Shown here one piece after another: positions 37,125-45,050 of a DNA stretch of 64,000 nucleotides. The stretch spans positions 8,432,001 to 8,496,000 of the forward strand of contig NZ_JADBEF010000001.1 of the NCBI RefSeq assembly GCF_014873535.1, read 5' to 3'. The DNA comes from Nonomuraea africana. GTDB lineage: Bacteria > Actinomycetota > Actinomycetes > Streptosporangiales > Streptosporangiaceae. Below the pieces are notes generated by a model. That model was not told the origin of the DNA and made no database searches. It saw only the letters and a list, made by a program, of their open reading frames with translations. The translations under genes and the position numbers were made by a program. Numbering within the stretch: position 1 is the first letter of the stretch; every line of letters begins with the position of its first letter.

Positions 37125-37901
37125 ATGGCCGATCTTCAGGGCACGCACGTGGTTGCGGTGGACGGCGACGTGGTCACCAAGCGCTTCGTCGACGGGAAGG
37201 CGGGGGGAGCCGAGCGCGAGTGGCGCGCGCTGTCCCTGCTGGCCGAGCACGCGCCGGGACTCACGCCCGAGCCGATCGCCTTCGAGCCCGGCGTGGTGGT
37301 GATGTCGCGGTTGGAAGGGACGCCGTTGCGGGGTCTGACACTCGGCCCGCCGCATCTGGAGGGCCTGGCAGAGGCGCTCGCGAGGCTGCACGAGGCGGTG
37401 CCCGCCCGGATCCTCGCCGGCGTGCCCGAGCGGCCATGGCAGGCAGCCCAACTGTCCGCGCAGGTGCGCGAGTGGTGCGCCCGGTGGCGGCCCAGGGGCT
37501 CGCTCGCCGACCTCGCGGTGAGGGAGGGCGCCAGGTGGCTGGACGGCTGGCGGCCGGGTCCCGCAGGCGCGCGACCCGCCTTCGGCGCGGGAGACGGCAA
37601 CCTGGCCAACTTCCTCTGGGACGGCACGCGCGTGCGGATCGTGGACTTCGAGGACTCGGGCCGCAGCGACCGGGCCTTCGAACTCGCCGAGGCGGCCGAG
37701 CACGTGTCGGCCTGGGTAGACGGCGAGGTCGATGTCACGGCCTGGGTCGAACTCGACCGCGACGAGGCGGCCAGGGTGCGCGAGTGCCGCAGGCTGCAGG
37801 CGTTGACGTGGCTGTTCCTGCTGTCGGGCGAGGGCCCGCGCAACCCGCCGGGCACGTTCGGACGGCAGGTCGAGCGGGTGCTGCGAGCGCTGGACGACTG
37901 A
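37125..37901 (+). CDS. phosphotransferase (APH-like) family protein
   Basis: A 258-residue APH-fold protein. It has a lysine in VVTKRFVDG for ATP binding, the catalytic-loop equivalent FGAGDGNLANFLWDG (aspartate and asparagine in place of HxD), and the metal site VRIVDFEDSG. Substrate unknown; not an identifiable resistance enzyme. ATG at 37125, 14 bases after the TetR remnant. Its 3' end carries a 15-bp tandem duplication across the stop. Confidence 0.8.
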   Translation: MADLQGTHVVAVDGDVVTKRFVDGKAGGAEREWRALSLLAEHAPGLTPEPIAFEPGVVVMSRLEGTPLRGLTLGPPHLEGLAEALARLHEAVPARILAGVPERPWQAAQLSAQVREWCARWRPRGSLADLAVREGARWLDGWRPGPAGARPAFGAGDGNLANFLWDGTRVRIVDFEDSGRSDRAFELAEAAEHVSAWVDGEVDVTAWVELDRDEAARVRECRRLQALTWLFLLSGEGPRNPPGTFGRQVERVLRALDD

Positions 37902-37918
37902 CAGCTGGACGACTGACA
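37889..37918. repeat. 15-bp tandem duplication over a stop codon
   Basis: GCTGGACGACTGACA is present twice in perfect tandem (37889-37903 and 37904-37918), covering the last three codons and stop of the phosphotransferase gene. Looks like a recent slippage event without effect on the protein. Confidence 0.8.
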
Positions 37919-37927
37919 GGGCGCAGG

Positions 37928-38623
37928 TCAGCGGGTGCGCTTTCGCTTCGCCCTCGGCCTCGCCGAGAGCCACGCCACCGCTGCGGCCCCCGCCAGCAGG
38001 ACCGCGCCGCTCATGACCGGCCCCCAGGCCGGGCCGCGCTCCCGCATGGCCTCCGCCGCCGCGGGAGACACCGCGGGGGACGCCGCGGGGGACCCGCTGG
38101 GCGACACAGCGGGCGCCGGGCGGCCGAGGACGGTGAGCAGCTCCTTCGTGAGGGACTGCCCCGCGAACTCCGGCGACGCGGCCTCGTCGCCCCTGCGCAG
38201 GGGACCGCTCCCCGGCCTGAGCGCCACGTTCCCCGAGCAGAGCGAGGAGTACAGCGTGGTGCCGGGATCCGTCGAGAACAGCCCGCTGCCCATCGGCCCG
38301 TCGGAGGCGAACACGAGGTAGCGCGCCCCCTGCGCGAACCGGTAGCCGCAGGAGGCCGAGTCGGCGTTGGTCGCCACCTCGACCGTGGCCTGCCGCTCAC
38401 CCTTGTAGATCTGGTCCACCGCGAACGTCACCACGAAGGGCGGCGTCGGCCCGAGCGGCGAGCCAGGGAGCTGCCGCAGGCCGGTGACCGTCCCCGTGAA
38501 CACCGAGGCCGCGTTGCCCACCGCCGCGCGGGGCTCGAAGGGCACGCAGCTGCAGGCGCAGGCCGTGCCCGCCGGCACCAGGAGGAAACCGGCGAGGACG
38601 GCGAGGAAGGTGAGCAGGCGCAT
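37928..38623 (-). CDS. secreted TIMP/NTR-like protein with C-terminal membrane anchor
   Basis: A 231-residue exported protein. The signal peptide ends near PAGTACACSC; a mature N-terminus with a Cys-x-Cys is the hallmark of the tissue inhibitor of metalloproteinase/netrin-like fold. Further cysteines occur in DSASCGYRF and SSLCSGN. A Pro/Ala/Ser linker and a single transmembrane segment (VMSGAVLLAGAAAVAWLSA) end in a basic tail. It is therefore displayed on the outer membrane face. In bacteria such proteins have no established function. It is convergent with the phosphotransferase gene. Confidence 0.78.
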   Translation of the reverse strand: MRLLTFLAVLAGFLLVPAGTACACSCVPFEPRAAVGNAASVFTGTVTGLRQLPGSPLGPTPPFVVTFAVDQIYKGERQATVEVATNADSASCGYRFAQGARYLVFASDGPMGSGLFSTDPGTTLYSSLCSGNVALRPGSGPLRRGDEAASPEFAGQSLTKELLTVLGRPAPAVSPSGSPAASPAVSPAAAEAMRERGPAWGPVMSGAVLLAGAAAVAWLSARPRAKRKRTR

Positions 38624-38655
38624 ACCCGCTCACACGTACGGCAGGGCTCCGCGGT

Positions 38656-39477
38656 TCAGCCCAGGACGCCGAGCAGGTGGGTGACCTCGCGGGCCACCGC
38701 GTCGCGTCCGGCCCTGAGGTACTTGCGGGAGTCGACCACCTTGGGGTCGGCGGCCAGGTACTCGCGGACCGCGCCGGTGAACGCCTTGTTGAGGTGCGTG
38801 GCGATGTTGATCTTCTTCATGCCGTGCCGTACGGCGTCGCGCAGGTTGTCGTCGGAGACGCCGGAGGAGCCGTGCAGCACCAGCGGCACCGGCACCGCGG
38901 CGGCCAGCTCCGCGATCAGCGCCAGGTCGAGCACGGCGTCCTTGGTGGTCATCGCGTGCGAGGTGCCGACGGCGACCGCGAGCGCGTCCACGCCGGTGCG
39001 GGCGACGTAGTCGACGGCCTCGTGCGGCTTGGTACGGGCCCCGGGGGCGTGCACACCGTCCTTGCCGCCGACCTCGCCCAGCTCGGCCTCCACCCACACG
39101 CCGTTCGCGTGGCAGTGGGCGACGACCTCGGCCGTGGCGGCGACGTTCTCCTCGTCGGGCAGCGCGGAGGCGTCGAACATGACGGAGCCGAGGCCCAGGG
39201 AGACGGCCTCCTCGACGAGGGCCCTGTCGGTGGCGTGGTCGAGGTGCACGGCGACGGGCACGGCCGCGCGCCTGGCGACGGCCAGCGTGGCGAGCGCGAC
39301 GGGCTCGAGCGCGCCGTGGTAGCGGACCGCGTTCTCACTGATCTGCAGCACCACGGGGGCGCCCGCCGCCTCGGCGCCCGCGACGATGGCGGTGGCGTGC
39401 TCCAGCTGGATCACGTTGAACGCGCCGACTCCTGCCTTCGCGCTGTGGACGATCTCGGCGATGCCGACGAGAGGCAT
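38656..39477 (-). CDS. class II fructose/tagatose-bisphosphate aldolase
   Basis: A 273-residue zinc-dependent aldolase. Zinc and substrate residues are in VAVHLDHATD (H78, D80, H81), with VEAELGEVGG and PLVLHGSSGVSDDNLRDA completing the site. It cleaves a ketose bisphosphate into dihydroxyacetone phosphate and glyceraldehyde 3-phosphate. With PfkB, deacetylase and SIS genes upstream, tagatose 1,6-bisphosphate is the likely substrate (GatY/KbaY/AgaY role). Its Shine-Dalgarno AAGGAG overlaps the stop of the kinase gene, so it is coupled. Confidence 0.88.
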   Translation of the reverse strand: MPLVGIAEIVHSAKAGVGAFNVIQLEHATAIVAGAEAAGAPVVLQISENAVRYHGALEPVALATLAVARRAAVPVAVHLDHATDRALVEEAVSLGLGSVMFDASALPDEENVAATAEVVAHCHANGVWVEAELGEVGGKDGVHAPGARTKPHEAVDYVARTGVDALAVAVGTSHAMTTKDAVLDLALIAELAAAVPVPLVLHGSSGVSDDNLRDAVRHGMKKINIATHLNKAFTGAVREYLAADPKVVDSRKYLRAGRDAVAREVTHLLGVLG

Positions 39478-39485
39478 GGTGCTCC

Positions 39486-40364
39486 TTAAGCGATGACGAT
39501 CTGAGGGTGGATGGCGTCGAACACGTCACGGTCGAAGTCGCCCGCCACGGGCGCGGCGACGGCGGCGGCGCCCAGCGCGGCGGCCCTGCGCAGCCGTTCG
39601 GGCCAGGGCGTGCCCTCGGCCAGGCCGAGCGCCAGCCCGGCGACCAGCGCGTCGCCCGCACCCGTCGGGTTCCCCTCCACCCGGTACGGCATGCGCGCGC
39701 GGAAGACTCCTGAAGGGGTGATGGCGTGCAGCCCTTCCTCGCCCATCGAGACGACGACCGCCCCGGCGCCCTGGGCCATGAGCTCCTCGGCGCCCCCGCC
39801 GGGGAAGGCGCGGGCGAGCTCCTCCTTGTTGGGCTTGACGATCGCGGGCCTGCCCTTGGGCGCGTGGCGGAGCGGTTCGCCGTCGGCGTCGACGATCGCG
39901 GGGACGCCGGCCATGGCGGCGAGCGTGGCGTAGAAGTCGGCGGGGACGCCTCGGGGGAGGCTGCCGGAGATGACGACGGCCTCGGCCCCCTTGGCCAGGC
40001 GGGCGAAGTCGGCGACGAAGCGGTCGAGCTCGTCGGCGGTCACGACGGGCCCCGGCTCGTTGAAGAGCGCGGTGGTGGTCGAGTGGATCACCAGCGTGGT
40101 GCGGGAGTCGCCGCTGATGGGGGTGAGGGCGGAGGGCAGTCCCGCCGCGTCGAGATCGGCCTGGACGGCCTGGCCCGTGGGTCCGCCCACGAGGCCCGCC
40201 ACCACGACCTCACGGCCGAGGGCGGCGAGCACCCGCGCGACGTTGACACCCTTGCCACCGGCACGCCTGTGCACCGCGGAGACGCGGTTCACCCCGTCCC
40301 AGTCGGCGTCGGGCACCTGGTAGGTGACGTCGAGGGCGGCGTTGAGCGTGACGGTGAGGATCAT
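39486..40364 (-). CDS. PfkB family hexose-phosphate kinase (1-phosphofructokinase / tagatose-6-phosphate kinase type)
   Basis: A 292-residue kinase. The N-terminus ILTVTLNAALDVTYQV and the glycine-rich RRAGGKGVNVARVL are typical of the LacC/FruK branch of PfkB. The catalytic base is in GNPTGAGDALVAG. In this cluster it most likely phosphorylates tagatose 6-phosphate for the next gene, the aldolase. Its ATG overlaps the stop of the deacetylase gene (TGATG). Confidence 0.87.
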   Translation of the reverse strand: MILTVTLNAALDVTYQVPDADWDGVNRVSAVHRRAGGKGVNVARVLAALGREVVVAGLVGGPTGQAVQADLDAAGLPSALTPISGDSRTTLVIHSTTTALFNEPGPVVTADELDRFVADFARLAKGAEAVVISGSLPRGVPADFYATLAAMAGVPAIVDADGEPLRHAPKGRPAIVKPNKEELARAFPGGGAEELMAQGAGAVVVSMGEEGLHAITPSGVFRARMPYRVEGNPTGAGDALVAGLALGLAEGTPWPERLRRAAALGAAAVAAPVAGDFDRDVFDAIHPQIVIA

Positions 40365-41497
40365 CAGGGCTCCGTGATCCAGGCGCCGCGCCGCATGACG
40401 CCGGCGACCTCGAGAGAGTCGTTCATGACAACCAGGTCGGCCACCTTGCCCGCGGCGATCGAGCCGATCCGGTCCTCGAGGCCCAGCACGCGGGCGGGGG
40501 TGAGCGAGGACACCTCGACCGCCTCCGCGATCGAGAACCCGACCTCCCGGACGGCGCGGCGGAAGGCGACGTCCATGGTCAGCGTGCTGCCGGCGATCGA
40601 GCCGCCCTCGACCAGGCGGGCGACGCCGTCCCTGACGCTGACCTCCATCGAGCCGAGCACGTACGTGCCGTCGCCCATGCCCGTGGCGGCCATCGCGTCG
40701 GTGATCAGCACCGTGCGCTCGGGCCCCGCGACCGTGTAGGCCAGGCGCAGCATGGCGGGGTGGACGTGCACGCCGTCGTTGATCAGCTCGATCGTGACGC
40801 GCTCGTCCTCCAGTAGGGCCGCGATGGGGCCGGGCGTGCGGTGGCCGAGCGGGGGCAGCGCGTTGTAGAGGTGGGTGGCGACCCGCGCGCCCGCTTCGAT
40901 GCCGGCGATCGTCTGGTCGTAGGTGGCGTCGCTGTGGCCGAGGGCGGCGATGACGCCTTCGGCGGCCGCCGTACGGATGGTGTCGAGCGCGCCGGGCAGC
41001 TCGGCGGCGATGGTCAGCATGCGCACGTGCCCGCGCCCGGCCTTGACCAGCTCGCCGAACTCCTTGGGGTCGGGCTCGCGCAGCAGCCTGGGGTCGTGCG
41101 CGCCGCAGCGCGCCTTGGAGATGTAGGGACCCTCGAAGTGGATGCCGGCGAGGAGCCCCTCGTCGCACAGCTCGGCGAGGGAGGCGGTGGCCGAGGCGAT
41201 GTCCTCGACCGACCCCGTCACCAGGCTGGCGACCATCGTGGTGGTGCCGTGCCTCTCGTGGAGCGCGACCGCGTCGCGCGCCTTGTCCTGCTCACCAGTC
41301 GGAAAGGACCCGCCCGCGCCGCCATGGTTGTGGATGTCGACGAAGCCCGGGACGACGAGTCGTCCGGCCAGGCTGTGGCCCGTTCGGGGGGCGGGTCCGT
41401 GGCCCACATGCGTGATGCGGCCGTCTTCGATGGTCAGCCACCCGTCGTGAACTCCCTCGGGGGTCGCGATACGGGCGTCGGCGAGAGTAAGGCTCAT
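40364..41497 (-). CDS. nagA: N-acetylglucosamine/N-acetylgalactosamine-6-phosphate deacetylase
   Basis: A 377-residue amidohydrolase that removes acetate from amino-sugar 6-phosphates. Metal ligands and signature segments are VDIHNHGGAGGSF, IHFEGPYIS, ALGHSDATYDQT and ITDAMAATGMGDG. Length is normal. Within this gene set it would act on N-acetylgalactosamine 6-phosphate (AgaA role), but GlcNAc-6-phosphate is equally possible from the sequence alone. ATG overlaps the upstream SIS gene stop by 4 bases. Confidence 0.9.
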   Translation of the reverse strand: MSLTLADARIATPEGVHDGWLTIEDGRITHVGHGPAPRTGHSLAGRLVVPGFVDIHNHGGAGGSFPTGEQDKARDAVALHERHGTTTMVASLVTGSVEDIASATASLAELCDEGLLAGIHFEGPYISKARCGAHDPRLLREPDPKEFGELVKAGRGHVRMLTIAAELPGALDTIRTAAAEGVIAALGHSDATYDQTIAGIEAGARVATHLYNALPPLGHRTPGPIAALLEDERVTIELINDGVHVHPAMLRLAYTVAGPERTVLITDAMAATGMGDGTYVLGSMEVSVRDGVARLVEGGSIAGSTLTMDVAFRRAVREVGFSIAEAVEVSSLTPARVLGLEDRIGSIAAGKVADLVVMNDSLEVAGVMRRGAWITEP

Positions 41498-42366
41498 GGA
41501 GAAAGAATCACAGATCGCGTGAGGTGCATCGGCTCGTCGGGGTCGAGCCCGCGGGCGAAGGCGCGCGCGACGGCCACCCGCTGGGCGCGGATCAGCTCGG
41601 CCATCGGGTCGAGCGAGGTCTCGAAGAACGTGCCGCCGGTCGCCTCGACCTGCTCACGCAGGCCCTCGGGCGCGGTGCCGAGCATCCAGGTGACGCGTCC
41701 GGGCCCGGCGATGCTGATCGGGCCGTGGCGGTACTCCATCGCGGGGTAGGCCTCGGTCCACGACCGCGAGGCCTCGCGCATCTTCAGCGCGGCCTCCTGG
41801 GCGAGACCGACCGACCAGCCGGCGCCGAGGAAGCTGAACTGCTCGGCCTCGACCAGCTCGGCGGGCAGCGGCGCGGAGACGGCCTCGGTGGCGTCGGCGA
41901 TGGCCTGGGTGAGGTCCTCGCCGAGGCTGGCGCGCAGCAGCGCGAGCTGGGTGGTGGCGAAGCGGGTCTGCACGACCGACCGCTCGTCGGCGTAGTCGAG
42001 CACGACGACGTGGTCGGCCAGAGTCATGACGGGGGTGTTCGGGTCCGCGGTGATGGCCGTGGTCTTCGCGTCGACCTTGCCGAGCAGGTCGAGGACCTCG
42101 GTGGTGGTGCCGGAGCGGGTCAGCGCGAGCACCCTGTCGTAGGAGCGGCCCAGCGGCGCCTCGGACGCGGCGAAGGCGTCGGTCTCGCCGAGCCCCGCCT
42201 GCTCACGCAGCGTGGCGTAGGCCATCGCGATGAACCAGGAGGTGCCACAGCCGATGACGGCGACCCGCTCGCCCGGCTGGGGCAGGGCGTCGGCCGGGAT
42301 GTGCGCGACGGCGCGTTGCCAGCAACTCGGCTGGGACGCGATCTCGGCCTCCGTGTGGGTGGTCAA
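41494..42366 (-). CDS. agaS: SIS domain amino-sugar-phosphate deaminase/isomerase (AgaS-like)
   Basis: A 290-residue protein with two SIS sugar-phosphate isomerase domains: VAVIGCGTSWFIAMAY with LALTRSGTTTEVLDLL, and the second with AGWSVGLAQEAALKMREAS. It lacks the glutaminase domain of GlmS, so it should work in the catabolic direction, deaminating and isomerising galactosamine or glucosamine 6-phosphate. The TTG at 42366 is chosen because GGGAGGA stands just upstream; earlier starts would overlap the regulatory region. First gene of the four-gene operon. Confidence 0.82.
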   Translation of the reverse strand: MTTHTEAEIASQPSCWQRAVAHIPADALPQPGERVAVIGCGTSWFIAMAYATLREQAGLGETDAFAASEAPLGRSYDRVLALTRSGTTTEVLDLLGKVDAKTTAITADPNTPVMTLADHVVVLDYADERSVVQTRFATTQLALLRASLGEDLTQAIADATEAVSAPLPAELVEAEQFSFLGAGWSVGLAQEAALKMREASRSWTEAYPAMEYRHGPISIAGPGRVTWMLGTAPEGLREQVEATGGTFFETSLDPMAELIRAQRVAVARAFARGLDPDEPMHLTRSVILSP

Positions 42367-42393
42367 GGCTTTCCTCCCGATTGTGATTGTTTC

Positions 42394-42419
42394 TGCTCTT
42401 TTTATATCAGAACAGAGCA
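42394..42419. promoter_or_regulatory. inverted repeat in the SIS/DeoR intergenic region
   Basis: TGCTCT and AGAGCA 14 bases apart, enclosing an AT-rich core TTTTATATCAG, between divergent catabolic and regulator genes. GATTGT is also directly repeated just before it (42379-42390). Likely promoter/operator region of the DeoR-type regulator. Confidence 0.5.
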
Positions 42420-42470
42420 TGAGTGTGCAGTGCTGGTCGTGCGGTCCCCGGTTGTGTCAGGCTTGCCTTC

Positions 42471-43241
42471 ATGAGCCGTTATGACCGATGGAACTCGATT
42501 CTCGAGCTGCTCGCGCAGGAAGGACGGCTCTCGGTCGAGGAGGCTGCCGAAGCGCTCGACGTCTCCACCGCGACGATCCGCCGCGACTTCGATCAACTGG
42601 CCCAGCAGCAGATGCTCATGCGCACGCGCGGGGGCGCGGTCGCGCAGAGTGTCAGCTACGACCTGCCGTTGCGCTACAAGACGGCGAGGCACGCGGACGA
42701 GAAGCACCGCATCGCCGCGGCGGCCGCCGAGCTGGTCTCGCCGGGGGCGGTGGTCGGCATGAACGGCGGCACCACGACCTCCGAACTGGCCCGCACCCTC
42801 GCCACCCGCTCCACGCTCGAGGCCGGGTTCACCATCGTCACCAACGCGCTCAACATCGCCGCCGAGCTCACCGTCCGCCAGCACGTGAAGATCGTCGTGA
42901 CCGGCGGCGTGGCCAGGCAGCAGTCGTACGAGCTCATCGGGCCGCTGGCGGGCGGCGTGCTCGAGCAGGTGACGCTCGACGTGGCCTTCCTCGGCGTCGA
43001 CGCGATCGACGTCGAGCTCGGCGCCTCGGCGCACCACGAGGGGGAGGCCTCGGTCAACAACCTGCTCATCAGCAGGGCCAGCCAGGTCATCGTGGTGGCC
43101 GACTCCTCCAAGGTGGGCAGGCGCGCCTTCGCCAGAATCTGCCCGATCGACCGGATCGACACGCTCGTGACCGACGAGCAGCTGTCGGACGAGCGCGCGG
43201 GACAGCTCACCGAGGCAGGCGTGAAGGTGATCCGCGCGTGA
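42471..43241 (+). CDS. DeoR/AgaR family transcriptional regulator
   Basis: A 256-residue regulator. The N-terminal HTH reads RLSVEEAAEALDVSTATIRRDFDQLA, the standard DeoR signature. The C-terminal domain contains GMNGGTTTSELA and VVADSSKVGRRAF, the sugar-phosphate sensor. It is divergent from the amino-sugar operon and presumably represses it until a sugar phosphate binds. ATG at 42471 was chosen from the DeoR N-terminus RYDRWNSILELL. Confidence 0.9.
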   Translation: MSRYDRWNSILELLAQEGRLSVEEAAEALDVSTATIRRDFDQLAQQQMLMRTRGGAVAQSVSYDLPLRYKTARHADEKHRIAAAAAELVSPGAVVGMNGGTTTSELARTLATRSTLEAGFTIVTNALNIAAELTVRQHVKIVVTGGVARQQSYELIGPLAGGVLEQVTLDVAFLGVDAIDVELGASAHHEGEASVNNLLISRASQVIVVADSSKVGRRAFARICPIDRIDTLVTDEQLSDERAGQLTEAGVKVIRA

Positions 43242-43275
43242 GGCGTGCCGTCCGAAAGCGGGTACGTTCGGAGTC

Positions 43276-45006
43276 ATGACGGCGAATATCGGATCCGCCC
43301 GGCTCGGTCCCGCCGAGAGATCGGCCGCGCTGGCCGCCATGGCGGAACGAGAGCTGGACGTGGTCGTCGTGGGCGGCGGCGTCGTCGGCGCGGGAATCGC
43401 GCTCGACGCGGTCACCCGTGGCCTGTCCGTAGGGCTGGTCGAGGCGCGCGACTTCGCCTCGGGCACCTCCTCTCGCTCGTCCAAACTGATCCACGGCGGT
43501 CTGCGCTACCTGGAGCAACTCAACTTCGAACTCGTCAGGGAGGCGCTGCAGGAGCGCGCGCTGCTCCTCCAGCGGATCGCCCCCCACCTCGTACGGCCGG
43601 TGCCGTTCCTCTTCCCGATGACCCATTACGGCTGGGAACGGCCCTACGTCGGGGCGGGGGTGGCGCTCTACGACACGCTCGGCTTCGCGTCGAGGCTGTC
43701 CAGAGGAGTGCCGGGACACCGCCACCTGTCGAGGAGCAGGGCGCTGCGGCTGGCCCCCGCGCTGAAGCGGACCGCCTTCACCGGCGCCGTGCAGTACTGG
43801 GACGCCCAGGTCGACGACGCCCGCTACGTGATGACCATGCTCCGCACCGCGGCCGCCTACGGCGCCTGTGTGGCACAGCGCGCCCAGGTGGTCGGCTTCC
43901 TGCGCGAGGGCGAGCGGGTCACCGGGGTGCGGGTGCGCGACCTGGAGAACTCCACCGAGGTCGAGATCAGGGCCAGGCAGGTCGTCAACGCCACGGGCGT
44001 CTGGACCGACGACATCCAGGAGCTGGTCGGCGGGCGGGGGCAGATCCACGTCCGCGCCTCCAAGGGCATCCACCTGGTGGTGCCGCGCGACCGTATCCAC
44101 TCCCTCACCGGGATCATCCTGCGCACCGAGAAGTCCGTGCTCTTCGTGATCCCCTGGGGCAGGCACTGGATCATCGGCACCACCGACACCGAGTGGACCC
44201 TCGACAAGGCCCATCCGGCCGCCTCCAGGGTCGACATCGACTACCTGCTCGACCACGTCAACGCGGTGCTCTCGGTGCCGCTGACCAGGGACGACGTCGA
44301 GGGCGTCTACGCGGGGCTGCGGCCGCTGCTGTCGGGCGAGTCGGAGGAGACCTCCAAGCTGTCGCGCGAGCACGTGGTGGCGCATCCGGTGCCCGGCCTG
44401 GTGATGATCGCCGGCGGCAAGTACACCACGTACCGGGTGATGGCCAGGGACGCGGTGGACGCCGTGGCGCACGGGCTGGACCAGCGCGTGCCCCACTCGT
44501 GCACCGACCGGATCCCGCTGGCGGGGGCCGAGGGCTACCAGGCGCTGTGGAACGCCCGTCACCGCCTGGCGCACAGTTCCGGGCTGCACGTGGCGCGCAT
44601 CGAGCACCTGCTCCAGCGGTACGGCTCGCTCATCGAGGAGGTGCTCGAGCTGATCGAGGCGGACCGCTCGCTGGCCCGTCCGCTCAACGGGGCCGACGAC
44701 TACCTCCGCGCGGAGATCGTCTACGCGGCCAGCCACGAGGGCGCGCGCCATCTCAACGACGTGCTGACCAGGCGCACCCACATCTCGATCGAGACCTTCC
44801 ACCGGGGGCTCGCCGTGGCGCAGGAGGCCGCCGAGCTGCTGGCCGGGCCGCTGGAGTGGGACGGCGACCAGGTGAAGAGGGAGGTCGAGTACTTCACCAA
44901 GCGGGTGGAGGCCGAGCGGCTGTCCCAGGAGCAGGACACCGACCAGGAGGCCGACGCGATCCGCCTGGGCGCCCCCGAGATCGTCCCCGTCGCCCTGCCG
45001 TCCTGA
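43276..45006 (+). CDS. glpD: aerobic glycerol-3-phosphate dehydrogenase
   Basis: A 576-residue FAD enzyme of the cytoplasmic membrane that oxidises glycerol 3-phosphate to dihydroxyacetone phosphate and passes electrons to quinone. The dinucleotide motif is VVVGGGVVGAGIALDA near residue 32, followed by SSRSSKLIHGGLRYLE, both diagnostic. The C-terminal domain is complete. It starts 34 bases after the DeoR gene and could be read through from it. Dihydroxyacetone phosphate is also a product of the nearby aldolase. Confidence 0.95.
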   Translation: MTANIGSARLGPAERSAALAAMAERELDVVVVGGGVVGAGIALDAVTRGLSVGLVEARDFASGTSSRSSKLIHGGLRYLEQLNFELVREALQERALLLQRIAPHLVRPVPFLFPMTHYGWERPYVGAGVALYDTLGFASRLSRGVPGHRHLSRSRALRLAPALKRTAFTGAVQYWDAQVDDARYVMTMLRTAAAYGACVAQRAQVVGFLREGERVTGVRVRDLENSTEVEIRARQVVNATGVWTDDIQELVGGRGQIHVRASKGIHLVVPRDRIHSLTGIILRTEKSVLFVIPWGRHWIIGTTDTEWTLDKAHPAASRVDIDYLLDHVNAVLSVPLTRDDVEGVYAGLRPLLSGESEETSKLSREHVVAHPVPGLVMIAGGKYTTYRVMARDAVDAVAHGLDQRVPHSCTDRIPLAGAEGYQALWNARHRLAHSSGLHVARIEHLLQRYGSLIEEVLELIEADRSLARPLNGADDYLRAEIVYAASHEGARHLNDVLTRRTHISIETFHRGLAVAQEAAELLAGPLEWDGDQVKREVEYFTKRVEAERLSQEQDTDQEADAIRLGAPEIVPVALPS

Positions 45007-45008
45007 GC

Positions 45009-45044
45009 GTCACGGCCCCGACGGTCCGCCGTCAGGGCCGTGAC
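45009..45044. terminator. terminator between convergent glpD and propeller gene
   Basis: GTCACGGCCC / GGGCCGTGAC (10 bp) with an inner GACGG/CCGTC stem, two bases after the glpD stop and six before the stop of the convergent gene. Works in both directions. Confidence 0.8.
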
Positions 45045-45050
45045 CCCTGG

